From: a virus
DNA length: 49,900 nucleotides
Strand: one strand, 5' to 3'
IMG/VR virus record: IMGVR_UViG_3300032116_000312
Location: 1-49,900 of that record
Shown: positions 23,902 through 33,235 of the stretch, in pieces
Layout of the letters: the number at the start of each line of letters is the position of its first letter
How positions within the stretch are numbered: position 1 is the first letter of the stretch
Position numbers and translations under genes: made by a program
The notes under the pieces: model-generated
Database searches by the model: none
Told to the model about the DNA's origin: nothing
The model's input: the letters and a program-made list of their open reading frames with translations, nothing else

Positions 23902-24681
23902 ATGACCACAGGTTTGACATATAACACCTATGTGCAACAAATTTGCACGATGGCTGTCCTGCAGTGGCAGGAAGTTAGCGGTGTTGTGTATCCTGTTGAT
24001 TATCCTGCGGAACCAACCAATCTGCAGTACAACCCAAGTCAAATCCTTTTCCCGCAGATGATCACTTATGCGGAAAACCGCATCTACAGGGATTTGGACT
24101 TTCTGTTTACGTCCGTTTCCACGACGGCGTATGGCCTTTCGGCTGGCAATAGGCAGATCGTGGTTCCGGCTGGTACTTTTGTCGTCCCTGAGCAAATCAA
24201 TCTGATTACGCCCTCTGGGACTACCGACCCGAACGCTGGAACCCGTGTTCCGCTCCTGCCAACAACCAAAGAGTTCTTGGATCAGGTGTACGGCTCCGCC
24301 CTATCGGCCAATTGGGGCGAGCCCAAGTATTTTGCGCCATTCGGTGACTTTACCTTCCTCGTCGGGCCTTTCCCGGCGCTGAACTACACCTGCGAAATCG
24401 TCGCAACTTTCCGCCCTAATAGTTTGTCTGCCGCAAACACAACGACATTCATCAGCTTGTATTTGCCGGAAATCTTCATCATGGCGTCGATGATTTACAT
24501 CAGCGCCTACCAGCGCAACTTCGGCCGCGCCAATGACGACCCGCAAATGGCTATGACATACGAGAGCCAGTATCAGGCGCTCCTCAAGTCGGCCATGATG
24601 GAAGAGAACCGCAAGAAATTCGAGGCTGCGGCGTGGTCCTCGCAGTCGCCATCGACGGCCGCCACACCGACGCGGGGCTAA
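23902..24681 (+). CDS. Neck/adaptor structural protein
   Basis: A 259-aa protein with an N-terminal helical part (TYNTYVQQICTMAVLQW), QMITYAENRIYRDLDFLF, a central beta part and FGDFTFLVGPFPALNY, then a C-terminal helical part (LYLPEIFIMASMIYISAYQ). The order of elements is similar to phage adaptor and head-tail connector proteins. It is followed closely by the nozzle gene. It probably forms part of the tail hub beneath the gp4-like adaptor. The assignment is by build and context. Confidence 0.65.
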   Translation: MTTGLTYNTYVQQICTMAVLQWQEVSGVVYPVDYPAEPTNLQYNPSQILFPQMITYAENRIYRDLDFLFTSVSTTAYGLSAGNRQIVVPAGTFVVPEQINLITPSGTTDPNAGTRVPLLPTTKEFLDQVYGSALSANWGEPKYFAPFGDFTFLVGPFPALNYTCEIVATFRPNSLSAANTTTFISLYLPEIFIMASMIYISAYQRNFGRANDDPQMAMTYESQYQALLKSAMMEENRKKFEAAAWSSQSPSTAATPTRG

Positions 24682-24684
24682 AAC

Positions 24685-26982
24685 ATGCCGCATCAGGCCC
24701 TCAAGCTTATCGCTGGTGTTGATCAAAACAAGACGCCGACCCTCAATGAGGCGGCGATCTCGTTTTCAGAACTCATTCGCTTTGTTCCCGATCGGAACAA
24801 CCTCGGCCTCGTTCAGAAGCTTGGCGGCTGGACGCAATTCTTTACGAACCCGATCAACAGCGTGGTCCGTTGCCTTCTCGCGTGGGAGGACATTAACGGG
24901 CAGGCGTGGCTTGGCATTGGGGCCGAGGCTGCGCTGAACGTCATCACCGGGGGCGGCCTCAAAGACATTACACCTCAAACAACTACAGCCAACCCCGCCG
25001 TTGCCTTCTCGACCGTTTTTACTCCGACGCCAAGCTCGATCGTCACTGTCACGGCCGCTGGTAGTAGCTTGGATGTTTACGATGCAGTGGACATTCAAAC
25101 ACAAGTCAGTGTTGGCGGCCTTGTGCTTTTTGGCGTCTACCCTGTCACGCCAGTCAGCTCCAGCCAATTTCAAATTGTTGCAAGAGACGCCGAAGGGCTT
25201 CCGGTTAATGCAACATCAGACGTCACCAACGGCGGGTCTGTCGCCTCTTTTGCTACGACACTTAATTCTGCTTCTGTCGCTGTGACGCTTGCCGACCACG
25301 GCCTTTCGTTGGGCAGCACGTTTCCAATTCTTGTTGAGACAACAATTGGCAATGTTGTTCTTTCAGGGAACTATATTGTCACGTCCATTACCTCATCTAG
25401 TGTTTTTAATTTTACGGCGGGAACGTCAGCTGCTGCAACACCTTCGGCAAGCGCGAGCGGTGACGGCACCACTGCAACTCTAACCTACTCCACGGGATAC
25501 ACTATCCCAGTTGGCAGCACGATCATCGTCGCTGGCATCACTCCCGCTGGATATAACGGAACATTCACCGTCACAGCATCCTCTGCTGGAAGCGTCTCAT
25601 ATGCCAATGCCACGACTGGTGCGCAAACAGTCGCAGGGACAATTTTTGTCAGTGTGGCAAAGGAAAACGGCGGCAATGCCCGTTTTGTTTACTACAATGG
25701 CATTGGCCCGCTGAATGCTAATTCGGGCTATGGCGTCGGCGGGTATGGTGCTGGCGGCTATGGGTCTGGCATTCCTCCGGCAGCCGGTACTGGCACACCA
25801 ATAACGGGAATTGCCGACTGGACACTCGACAATTGGGGCGAGACACTTATTGCTTGCCCCTTCGGTGGCGGCATTTACGAGTGGTCTCCGACAACCAATA
25901 ACCCTGTCGCAACGCTTATTCCGCAGGCCCCGATCGTAAATGAGGGCGCGTTTGTTGCCATGCCGCAGCGTCAGATTGTTGCGTGGGGATCCACATTTAA
26001 TGGCATTGAAGACCCGCTGCTCATTCGTTGGTGCGACGTCGAAAATTACAATTCTTGGATTGGCCAAATTACCAATCAGGCTGGCTCGTATCGCATCCCA
26101 AAAGGCTCACGCATCCTTCAGTGCATTCAAGGCCCGCAGCAGGGCCTGATTTGGACTGACCTTGGGTTCTGGGCCATGCAATACGTCGGCCAGCCCTACG
26201 TCTATCAGTTCAACGAACTTGGCACTGGCTGTGGCCTCATTGGCCGCAAGGCTGCGGGGTCGATGGGCGGCGTCGTCTACTGGATGGGCCAGAGCCAATT
26301 CTTCAGATTTGCCGGTCAGGGCGTCGAGCCAATCATGTGCCCCATCTGGGACGTGATCTTCCAAGACCTCGACAGGAATAATCTCGACAAAATACGCATT
26401 GCCCCAAACTCGCGCTTCAACGAGATTTCATGGTTTTATCCGACCATGAGCAATGGCGGCGAGATTAACGCCTATGCGAAATACAACATTGGGCTGAACC
26501 AGTGGGACTACGGCACCCTGTCTCGCACGGCGTGGATCAATGAAAGTGTACTTGGGCCGCCGATTGGCGCTGGTATCCTGCCCGGCGGCACAAACAACTT
26601 TATCATTCAGCACGAGACGTCGCCCGACGGTATCAACGCGAGTAATGAGCCCGTGCCGATCGAGGCAAGCTTCCAGACAGGTTATTTTGTTCTGACGGAA
26701 GCAGACGTAAAAATGTTTATCGACCAGCTCTGGCCCGACATGAAGTGGGGATATTTTGGCGGGTCGCAAAATGCCACCGTCAAGCTCACCTTCTATGTGA
26801 CTGACTATCCCGGACAGACCCCGTCTGCATATGGCCCCTACAGCCTCACGCAGGCGACAACCTACGTCACGCCTCGCTTCCGTGGCCGCCTAGTGTCGGT
26901 CAAGATAGAGAGCCAAGACATTGGGTCGTTCTGGCGTATTGGTAATATGCGCTACCGCATTCAGCAGGATGGGAAATACTGA
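24685..26982 (+). CDS. Tail nozzle protein, P22 gp10/T7 gp12-like
   Basis: A 765-aa protein. The N-terminus (DQNKTPTLNEAAISFSELIR, KLGGWTQFF) and the later part (AWGSTFNGIEDPLLIRWCDV, GTGCGLIGRKAAGSMGGVVY, WMGQSQFFRF) follow the pattern of short-tail nozzle proteins that form a six-subunit propeller tube through which DNA leaves. An insert of about 200 residues (about 115-325) of Ser/Thr-rich beta modules interrupts the first part; one module resembles a repeat in the giant fibre. The insert may be a surface-exposed or fibre-docking region. The stop codon overlaps the next start (TGATG). Confidence 0.8.
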   Translation: MPHQALKLIAGVDQNKTPTLNEAAISFSELIRFVPDRNNLGLVQKLGGWTQFFTNPINSVVRCLLAWEDINGQAWLGIGAEAALNVITGGGLKDITPQTTTANPAVAFSTVFTPTPSSIVTVTAAGSSLDVYDAVDIQTQVSVGGLVLFGVYPVTPVSSSQFQIVARDAEGLPVNATSDVTNGGSVASFATTLNSASVAVTLADHGLSLGSTFPILVETTIGNVVLSGNYIVTSITSSSVFNFTAGTSAAATPSASASGDGTTATLTYSTGYTIPVGSTIIVAGITPAGYNGTFTVTASSAGSVSYANATTGAQTVAGTIFVSVAKENGGNARFVYYNGIGPLNANSGYGVGGYGAGGYGSGIPPAAGTGTPITGIADWTLDNWGETLIACPFGGGIYEWSPTTNNPVATLIPQAPIVNEGAFVAMPQRQIVAWGSTFNGIEDPLLIRWCDVENYNSWIGQITNQAGSYRIPKGSRILQCIQGPQQGLIWTDLGFWAMQYVGQPYVYQFNELGTGCGLIGRKAAGSMGGVVYWMGQSQFFRFAGQGVEPIMCPIWDVIFQDLDRNNLDKIRIAPNSRFNEISWFYPTMSNGGEINAYAKYNIGLNQWDYGTLSRTAWINESVLGPPIGAGILPGGTNNFIIQHETSPDGINASNEPVPIEASFQTGYFVLTEADVKMFIDQLWPDMKWGYFGGSQNATVKLTFYVTDYPGQTPSAYGPYSLTQATTYVTPRFRGRLVSVKIESQDIGSFWRIGNMRYRIQQDGKY

Positions 26983-27407
26983 TGCCCGCGTCACTTGATG
27001 ACATCCTAACTACTCAAAAAAACGGCGTTGTTGCGATCAACGGATTGAATGCTATTTTGAAGGGCATTCAGACTGCGATAGAGCAGATTGCGATCAATAC
27101 GGCTCTGTCTCTTCCGTCGTTTATGTCGCCCACAGTTGCGGCCAGCACAACGCAGCTTATTGTTGCTGGTGATGGTCGTTTGTTCGCGGTCTCTATTCCA
27201 ACCCATTCTGGCAGCAGTCAAATTAGGGTTTATGATAGCGCCACGACTGGCGGCATCGCGGCAACCAATCTTATTTTTCAAAGCTTGCCGTCCAATACAA
27301 CTGGCTGGGTTACATATTACACAGTCAACCTTGCCTATACGAATGGCATTGTGATTGATACAGACGCATCAACTACATGCGCCGTCTCTTACACTCCGAA
27401 CCCGTGA
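26982..27407 (+). CDS. Small tail-associated structural protein
   Basis: A 141-aa protein starting MPASLDDILTTQKNGVVAIN, a start I recognise from small phage structural proteins next to nozzle genes. A helical N-terminus is followed by beta strands (TTQLIVAGDGRLFAVSI, SSQIRVYDSATT, GIVIDTDASTTCAVSY). Its start overlaps the nozzle stop codon. It probably decorates the tail; the function is not established. Confidence 0.65.
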   Translation: MPASLDDILTTQKNGVVAINGLNAILKGIQTAIEQIAINTALSLPSFMSPTVAASTTQLIVAGDGRLFAVSIPTHSGSSQIRVYDSATTGGIAATNLIFQSLPSNTTGWVTYYTVNLAYTNGIVIDTDASTTCAVSYTPNP

Positions 27408-27414
27408 GGACACC

Positions 27415-27966
27415 ATGCCCCTGAAGAAAGGTTCCTCGCAGAAGACGATCAGCTCTAACATTAGTGAGCTGGTCGAGACTGGCCGCCCGCAGAAGCAAGC
27501 AGTTGCGATCGCGCTCGACACGGCCCGCAAGGCAAAGGCCGGTGGCGGCATGTTGAAGAAGTCAGAAATGCCGCAGCAGGTGAGCAAGCTCCACATGGGG
27601 CCGATCCACAGCCCGGTGGCTGGCCGCACAGATCACCTGCCCATGCACGTCCCGTCTGGCGCTTATGTGCTTCCGGCCGACATTGTCTCCTCGCTTGGCG
27701 AAGGCAATACGATGGCTGGCTTCCGTGCCGTCAAGTTGATGTTCAAAAACGCTCCCCCAACCGCCCTTGCGACCGGCGGCCATGTGGGTAATCCGGTCCC
27801 GATCGTTGCGGCCGGTGGCGAATATGTGCTGTCTCCTGATGAGGTGATTTGGGCTGGCGGCGGAGATCTCGACGTCGGCCACCGTGCACTTGATCATTGG
27901 GTGAAGGCCACACGCGCCGAACTTATTAAAACGCTCCAGAAACTTCCGGGGCCGAAGAAAGACTGA
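27415..27966 (+). CDS. Virion protein with PQKQAVAIA N-terminal motif
   Basis: A 183-aa basic protein. The N-terminal 45 residues (KKGSSQKTISSNISELVETG, PQKQAVAIALDTARKAK) form a short helical module found in many phage proteins. A loop-rich middle and two Gly-Gly motifs (LATGGHV, VAAGGEY) follow, with GGEYVLSPDEV and a helical end. Similar GGEYV-type segments occur in large phage structural proteins. I use the ATG at 27415 after GTGAGGA. The position between tail and ejection genes suggests an internal or minor virion component. Confidence 0.6.
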   Translation: MPLKKGSSQKTISSNISELVETGRPQKQAVAIALDTARKAKAGGGMLKKSEMPQQVSKLHMGPIHSPVAGRTDHLPMHVPSGAYVLPADIVSSLGEGNTMAGFRAVKLMFKNAPPTALATGGHVGNPVPIVAAGGEYVLSPDEVIWAGGGDLDVGHRALDHWVKATRAELIKTLQKLPGPKKD

Positions 27967-27977
27967 GGGGTCTTAAC

Positions 27978-28469
27978 ATGCAGCCAGAATTGAAAGTTTG
28001 GGTCGGTAATCCCGAAGACGTCCACGACATCATGGACCTTGCGATGCAGGCTTGCGACGAAAATGGTTTTGTCGAGCCGAACCCGACCCGGCTCCTTGCT
28101 GAAATCTGGCCCGCCCTGAACCGTGAAAAGGGCATTGTTGGGCTTGTTGGCGTGCCCGGAGAAAAACCGCAGGGCGCTATCCTTTTGAGGATCTGCAACA
28201 TCTGGTATAGTGATCAAGAGATCCTTGAGGAACGTGCCGTCTTTATTCACCCGGATTTCCGATCTGCGAAGGGGGGTCGTGCTCGGAAATTGTGTGACTT
28301 TAGCAAGAAGGTTGCTGATGAACTGGATTTGCCGCTCACGATCGGAGTGCTCTCTAGCAATAGAACGAAGGGCAAAATCCGCATGTATGAGCGCATTTTT
28401 GGTGAGCCGTCAGGAGCCTATTTCCTCTACGGAACCCGCACCGGGGCTTGGAAACAAGCCGCCGAATAA
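27978..28469 (+). CDS. GNAT-family acetyltransferase
   Basis: A 163-aa protein with a GNAT fold pattern: a helical N-terminus, the strand GAILLRICNIWYS, the strand ERAVFIHPDFR followed by SAKGGRARKL (the acetyl-CoA pyrophosphate-binding loop, close to R-x-x-G-x-A), a helix, and TIGVLSSNRTKGKIRMYERI near the end. GNAT enzymes transfer an acetyl group to an amine of a protein or small molecule. Lying directly before the giant ejection protein, it may modify virion proteins or be injected to act on host targets; the substrate is unknown. Confidence 0.75.
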   Translation: MQPELKVWVGNPEDVHDIMDLAMQACDENGFVEPNPTRLLAEIWPALNREKGIVGLVGVPGEKPQGAILLRICNIWYSDQEILEERAVFIHPDFRSAKGGRARKLCDFSKKVADELDLPLTIGVLSSNRTKGKIRMYERIFGEPSGAYFLYGTRTGAWKQAAE

Positions 28470-28485
28470 AGATTGAGGTAAGGCT

Positions 28486-31400
28486 ATGGGTGGCGGCAAG
28501 GGCACAACACAAACCACGCAAAAGATGGAAATCCCGCCAGAGGTTATGGCGCGGTACAATGCCGTCAATGCGAGGGCAGAAAACGTTGCCCAGCAGCCAT
28601 TTCAGGCTTACAGCAACGATCCGAATGCATTCGTTGCGCCCCTGAACGCCACACAACAGGCCGGTATTCAGAACACGAATATGATGGCCGGAGCCGCGCA
28701 GCCGTTCTACCAGAACGCCGCCGGGTTGACGGCTGCAGGTGCCCAGAATGTTAATCCGCAGGCCCTGAACATCAACCAGTTTTACAATCCGTACACGCAG
28801 GCCGTTGCGGATACGACGATGCAGGCCCTCCAGCAGCAGCAGGGCATGGAGCGTTCCAACCTCGTGAACCCGCAGACGGCCAAGTCTTTTGGCGGCGACC
28901 GTTCCGGCCTCGTGGCAGCCAACTTGGCCCGTCAGCAAAATATGGCTACGGCTCAGGCCATGGCCCCAATTTACCAGAAGGCCTTCACCGACTCCCTCAG
29001 TGCCGCCCAGCAGCAGCAAGGCGTTGGCCTTGCCGCAGAGCAGGCAAATGCCAATCGCGCCCTTCAGGCTGGCGCTCAGTTTGGTCAGCTCGGGACCGGC
29101 TATCAGCAGGCTGGCCTTGCCGGTGCTCAGGCCCAGCTCGCCGCCGGTCAGACCCAGCAGCAGACCAATCAGGCTGGCTTGCAGGCCCTTTACAATCAGT
29201 TTCAGCAGCAGCAGGCCTATCCGTTCCAGATTGCGCAGTTCCTCGCGAATATCGCGATGGGCACCGGCTCCCTGTCGGGCAACACCACATCTGGGACTAT
29301 GGTTGGCGGCGGCGGCTTCTTCTCCGACGAGCGTCTCAAGGAAAACATCGAGAAGGTCGGCGAGACGAACGACGGCCAGAACATCTATCGCTACAATTAC
29401 AAGGGCGACCCCCGCACGCAGATCGGCCTGCTCGCGCAGGAAGTGGCGCAGGATCACCCCGACGCTGTCGGCAAGCGCGACGGCTATCTCACCGTCGATT
29501 ACCGTGACGCCACGGACGACGCCGTTCGCGATCGTAAGGCAGACGGCGGCGCTGAAAACGGCATGGCCGCCTATAACATCAATGCCCCGAGCGCCATGCT
29601 GAAGCCCATGCAGGGCCTGAGCCCCATGATGGCTCCGGGCGCTATGGTTAGCCCCATTCAGGCTGGCCTTGGAGCCATTAATTTCCCCAAGATGGCTGGC
29701 GGCGCTGACACCCCGATCCAGCCCGGCGCGATTAATCCTGCTGCTCAGGGCCTTCTTGCCCCGAAGGCGACAGGCTTTTCGCTTGGGTCCAAGGCTGCGG
29801 CTGAGGCAGAGCTTGCCACCCTGAAGGGTGCCGACCTTAAGAAATCTCAGTCAGGCCAAGAGTACTTTGACTACAAGAAAAATGCTCTTGAAGACTTCCT
29901 TTCTGACTACAACAAGGGCCTCTCCTCGCAGGGCGGCCTCGTGTCTGGCCCCGGCGCGTTCTCTCGCGGCGGCTATGCCGAGGCTGGCTATGTGAACCCG
30001 GCTCTGGCCTTCTACGGCTCCGACAAGAAGCCCGGCCTCGGCTCGGGCGGCCCGTATGGTGCCCTCACGCCGCTCGGCCAGTTCCAATTGGCCCGTGGCC
30101 CGGAACTGAAGTTCCCGCAGCAGAGGAGCGGCGTCGAGCAGGCCAATCAGATCGCGAACCTGACGACAAAGGGCTACGAGCTTTACAAGAACCGCCCCGA
30201 GTGGATGGGTGGCAAGCCGTCTGAAACGACCACGTCAAAGGGCGACCCTGCCGTAAAAACTCCTACCCCCCCGGCTCAGGGCGGCACATCGACTGTTGAA
30301 AAAACTGTCCAGCGCGTTTCTGACGCAAGCATTGACCCCGAGGTCATGCGCAGCTTTGATCCGTCTCTTGGTGCAACACTCGCCGCTCGCGGCGGCCTGA
30401 TTGGCCGCCATTCCTTTTCGGGTGAAGGCTATGTGGGCTTGGGAGATAGCCCGTACGGAAGCCCAGAGAAGGAAAAGGAGAAGGACGAAGGCAGCGGGCC
30501 TCAGGCTCCGAACAATAGCTCGGCACTGGGCAGCGCGCTGACCACGGATCTTCAAAAGTACACGATGGCAACGCCCGGCAAGATGGACATGCCTCAGCAG
30601 TCCAGTGGCTTGCAGGATGCGTCGAAGGCCGTCGGCCTTGCCTCCGCCGGTAAGAACTTGATGGGAATGTTTGGCAAGCTTGGCGGCGCAGGTGCGGCTG
30701 GCGCTGGCGCTGCAGGCGCAGGTGCTGGTGCCGCTGGTGCAGGTGCTGCCGGTGCTGCAGGCGCTGGTGCCGCTGGTGCGGCTGGTGCCGCTGGTGCTAG
30801 TGGCTTGCTTGGCACGCTCGGCTCTATTGCGGGTACTGCTGGTAGTGCCGTTTCGTCTATTCTTCCATTCCTTGCGCTCCTGTCTGACCGCCGCATGAAG
30901 CACGACGTCGAGCGCGTTGGTCGCCTGAATGACGGCCAGCCCGTCTATCGCTTCAAGTATGACGGCGACGACAGGACGCGCATGGGCCTCATGGCTCAGG
31001 ACGTTGAGAAGTATCACCCCGAGGCCGTGAAGGGTCTCGGCGGCGTGAAGATGGTGGACTATGCGATGGCAACAGACGATGCCGCTGGCCTCGCCCCCCG
31101 TCAGCGTTTCCAGCAGGCTGGCCCTGTTGCAGACGTGGACGAGAACGGTCGCCCGATCGTGCGCGAAGCTCCTCCGGCACGCACCGAGCCGCCTGCGCCC
31201 GTTCCGCCGCGCGAGATCCCGGCCAAGCCCCGCACAGAAGAGGCTCCCCGCCGTTCGTTCTCAATTCCTGACGTGGTCGGTGATGCGGCCAGCGGGATTG
31301 GCAAAGCTGCGAGCGGACTTGGCAGCCTGTTCAAAGAAAAGGACGAGACGTTCTGGGTTCCGGCAATTGCTGGCCTTGGTTCCATGCTCGCGTCTCGCAA

Positions 31401-33234
31401 CCCGACGCTTTTCGGTGCAATCGGCGAGGGCCTCGTCGGTGGCACAAGCGCCTACACCAGCCTGCAGAAGCAGACTGCCGACCAGCTCAAGCAGCGTTTT
31501 GATATTGCCAAGAGCGTTTTCAAAGGCCCGACCCTTAACACGAAGGGTCAGTGGGTCTGGGAAGATACGCGCGACGGCGCAATGCTTACTCAGGACGAAT
31601 ATCAGAGCCGCATGAGGTCGTTCCTCGGTGGCGCTGGCGTTTCTTCGACAGCACTTCCCGCTGCGCCTGCGGCGACATCTGCCGCCGCCCCTAAAAGAGA
31701 AGAGCCTGCTGCCGTCACAACTGCCCGCACGGTCGTAGAGCAGCCAGCGCCTCAGCGTGAGCCCGCCGCACGTCCTGCCGCTGTTACGCCTCCTGCTACC
31801 GCTCCCGTCGTTGCAGAAGAAGAGCGCCGCGAGCCTCCTGCTGCTACTGCAACTCCTGCAGTACCCAGCGAAGGGACAAGGCCGCAGTCCGTCCTTGAGA
31901 TGCGCCAGCGCGCTCTTGAGAATGACGCTCTTTGGAGGAACACGGACCCGTCTCGCAATCCTCGTGTCCTGCTCCCGCAGGTCAATTCCCTTGATCAAAC
32001 GATTAAGAAACTTGAGGAAGACGCCGCAGAGGCAAATCGCCTTGCCGCGATTGCGAGCGAACGTAATCCTGAGCAGGGCCGCGTTTATCAGGGTCAGGCA
32101 ACAAACTTCCTTGGTCAGGCGGAGCGCCTGCGCAAGGAGCGCGACGAGAAGATGACCGCCGCGCAGAAGTCGATCGACGACGCCATTGCACTTGACGTCA
32201 AGGCAGCAGAGGCCCGCACGGCCAAAGACGTCGAGCGCGAATATACTGAAGAGTACGACCCTCTCACGGGCGCAAAGGTTCAAATGCCGCCCGGCCAAAG
32301 GCTCCCGCGTCCGACGGCACCTGAGCCGACAGAAGAGCAGAGGAATGCTCCGAGGGTTGCAACGGTCGATGAAAAGACAGGCCAGCTTGTTCTGGCACGT
32401 CCGATTGCACCAGCAAATGGCGGACGCCTCGTTCCAAACTTGCCCGAAGGGGCAAGGATAACGAGCATGCCTAAAGAGGCCGAAGACCAAATGGCGATCG
32501 ACCAACAGTTCATGAAGGACTTTTTGGAGAAAGCCCCGGACGTCAGCAAGGCGCGCGAGCGTTACGCTGCTCTGGTCAGTGCATTCAAGCTCTTCGAGAG
32601 CGGTAGCACCGCAGGTATACGCGGCGGGTGGGCTGCAATTGCTCAGACATTCGGGTTGCCTGACATTGCTCAAAAGATTGCAATCGGTGACCCAGAAGGC
32701 ATCCAATGGGTTGAGAAGATTGGCCCGAACCTTGTCCTTGCAGATCTGAAGGCGGCGACGCCTCGCTTCGCTCAGTCGGAGTTCATGACGCTGCAAGACA
32801 AGGGCACGCCCGAGCCAAACAAGCTGCCGAGGGTCAATTTCCAGATGGTTAAAGAGGGACTTGCGTCGCTCAATCGCGCTGACGCATTTATGCAGGCTTG
32901 GCAGCGCGCGTCACAAGAAGAAGGCTGGCGCAGCCCGTCGGCATATTATGCCGTCTGGTCGAAGGCTAACCCGAATGATGTGTTCCTGCGCGCAGCAGAA
33001 CGTCAGATGGGCAACTTCGCTGGCATGCCGTTGCCGAAGGCCGAAGAGTGGACGCCGGGCGCAATCTACGTTGTCCCACCTAACCTTGCGGGTGAGCAGC
33101 GTACATTCTTTGAGAAGCGCGGCTTGAAGGCTGGCGACACATTCCAGTATGGTGGCTCAGATGCTCCGCCGGATCGTGTCGTTGTTCCGATACCGAAGCA
33201 GCAGCTCTACTCCATTCCGTCGATGAGGCAGTGA
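28486..33234 (+). CDS. Giant ejection-type virion protein with two S74 domains
   Basis: A 1582-aa protein. The N-terminal 270 residues are Gln/Ala-rich helices (QQQQGMERSNLVNP, QQAGLAGAQAQLAAGQ). A first S74 domain begins at Ser280 (FFSDERLKENI, then IGLLAQEVAQDHPDAV). A Gly/Pro-rich region follows with SSQGGLV, FSRGGYA and AARGGLI motifs, then an Ala/Gly run (about 734-777). A second S74 domain begins at Ser800 (LLSDRRMKHDV, then MGLMAQDVEKYHPEAV). The C-terminal 700 residues are Pro/Ala linkers and coiled coils. Both copies keep the S-D-x-R-x-K pattern needed for self-cleavage. Size, helices and the next gene suggest an internal ejection protein. Confidence 0.78.
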   Translation: MGGGKGTTQTTQKMEIPPEVMARYNAVNARAENVAQQPFQAYSNDPNAFVAPLNATQQAGIQNTNMMAGAAQPFYQNAAGLTAAGAQNVNPQALNINQFYNPYTQAVADTTMQALQQQQGMERSNLVNPQTAKSFGGDRSGLVAANLARQQNMATAQAMAPIYQKAFTDSLSAAQQQQGVGLAAEQANANRALQAGAQFGQLGTGYQQAGLAGAQAQLAAGQTQQQTNQAGLQALYNQFQQQQAYPFQIAQFLANIAMGTGSLSGNTTSGTMVGGGGFFSDERLKENIEKVGETNDGQNIYRYNYKGDPRTQIGLLAQEVAQDHPDAVGKRDGYLTVDYRDATDDAVRDRKADGGAENGMAAYNINAPSAMLKPMQGLSPMMAPGAMVSPIQAGLGAINFPKMAGGADTPIQPGAINPAAQGLLAPKATGFSLGSKAAAEAELATLKGADLKKSQSGQEYFDYKKNALEDFLSDYNKGLSSQGGLVSGPGAFSRGGYAEAGYVNPALAFYGSDKKPGLGSGGPYGALTPLGQFQLARGPELKFPQQRSGVEQANQIANLTTKGYELYKNRPEWMGGKPSETTTSKGDPAVKTPTPPAQGGTSTVEKTVQRVSDASIDPEVMRSFDPSLGATLAARGGLIGRHSFSGEGYVGLGDSPYGSPEKEKEKDEGSGPQAPNNSSALGSALTTDLQKYTMATPGKMDMPQQSSGLQDASKAVGLASAGKNLMGMFGKLGGAGAAGAGAAGAGAGAAGAGAAGAAGAGAAGAAGAAGASGLLGTLGSIAGTAGSAVSSILPFLALLSDRRMKHDVERVGRLNDGQPVYRFKYDGDDRTRMGLMAQDVEKYHPEAVKGLGGVKMVDYAMATDDAAGLAPRQRFQQAGPVADVDENGRPIVREAPPARTEPPAPVPPREIPAKPRTEEAPRRSFSIPDVVGDAASGIGKAASGLGSLFKEKDETFWVPAIAGLGSMLASRNPTLFGAIGEGLVGGTSAYTSLQKQTADQLKQRFDIAKSVFKGPTLNTKGQWVWEDTRDGAMLTQDEYQSRMRSFLGGAGVSSTALPAAPAATSAAAPKREEPAAVTTARTVVEQPAPQREPAARPAAVTPPATAPVVAEEERREPPAATATPAVPSEGTRPQSVLEMRQRALENDALWRNTDPSRNPRVLLPQVNSLDQTIKKLEEDAAEANRLAAIASERNPEQGRVYQGQATNFLGQAERLRKERDEKMTAAQKSIDDAIALDVKAAEARTAKDVEREYTEEYDPLTGAKVQMPPGQRLPRPTAPEPTEEQRNAPRVATVDEKTGQLVLARPIAPANGGRLVPNLPEGARITSMPKEAEDQMAIDQQFMKDFLEKAPDVSKARERYAALVSAFKLFESGSTAGIRGGWAAIAQTFGLPDIAQKIAIGDPEGIQWVEKIGPNLVLADLKAATPRFAQSEFMTLQDKGTPEPNKLPRVNFQMVKEGLASLNRADAFMQAWQRASQEEGWRSPSAYYAVWSKANPNDVFLRAAERQMGNFAGMPLPKAEEWTPGAIYVVPPNLAGEQRTFFEKRGLKAGDTFQYGGSDAPPDRVVVPIPKQQLYSIPSMRQ

Positions 33235-33235
33235 T

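Noticed and set aside
28354-29457. Minus-strand open frame of 367 codons
   Set aside because: Leu/Arg-rich shadow of the Gln/Ala-rich ejection protein; no ribosome-binding site and no recognisable domain.
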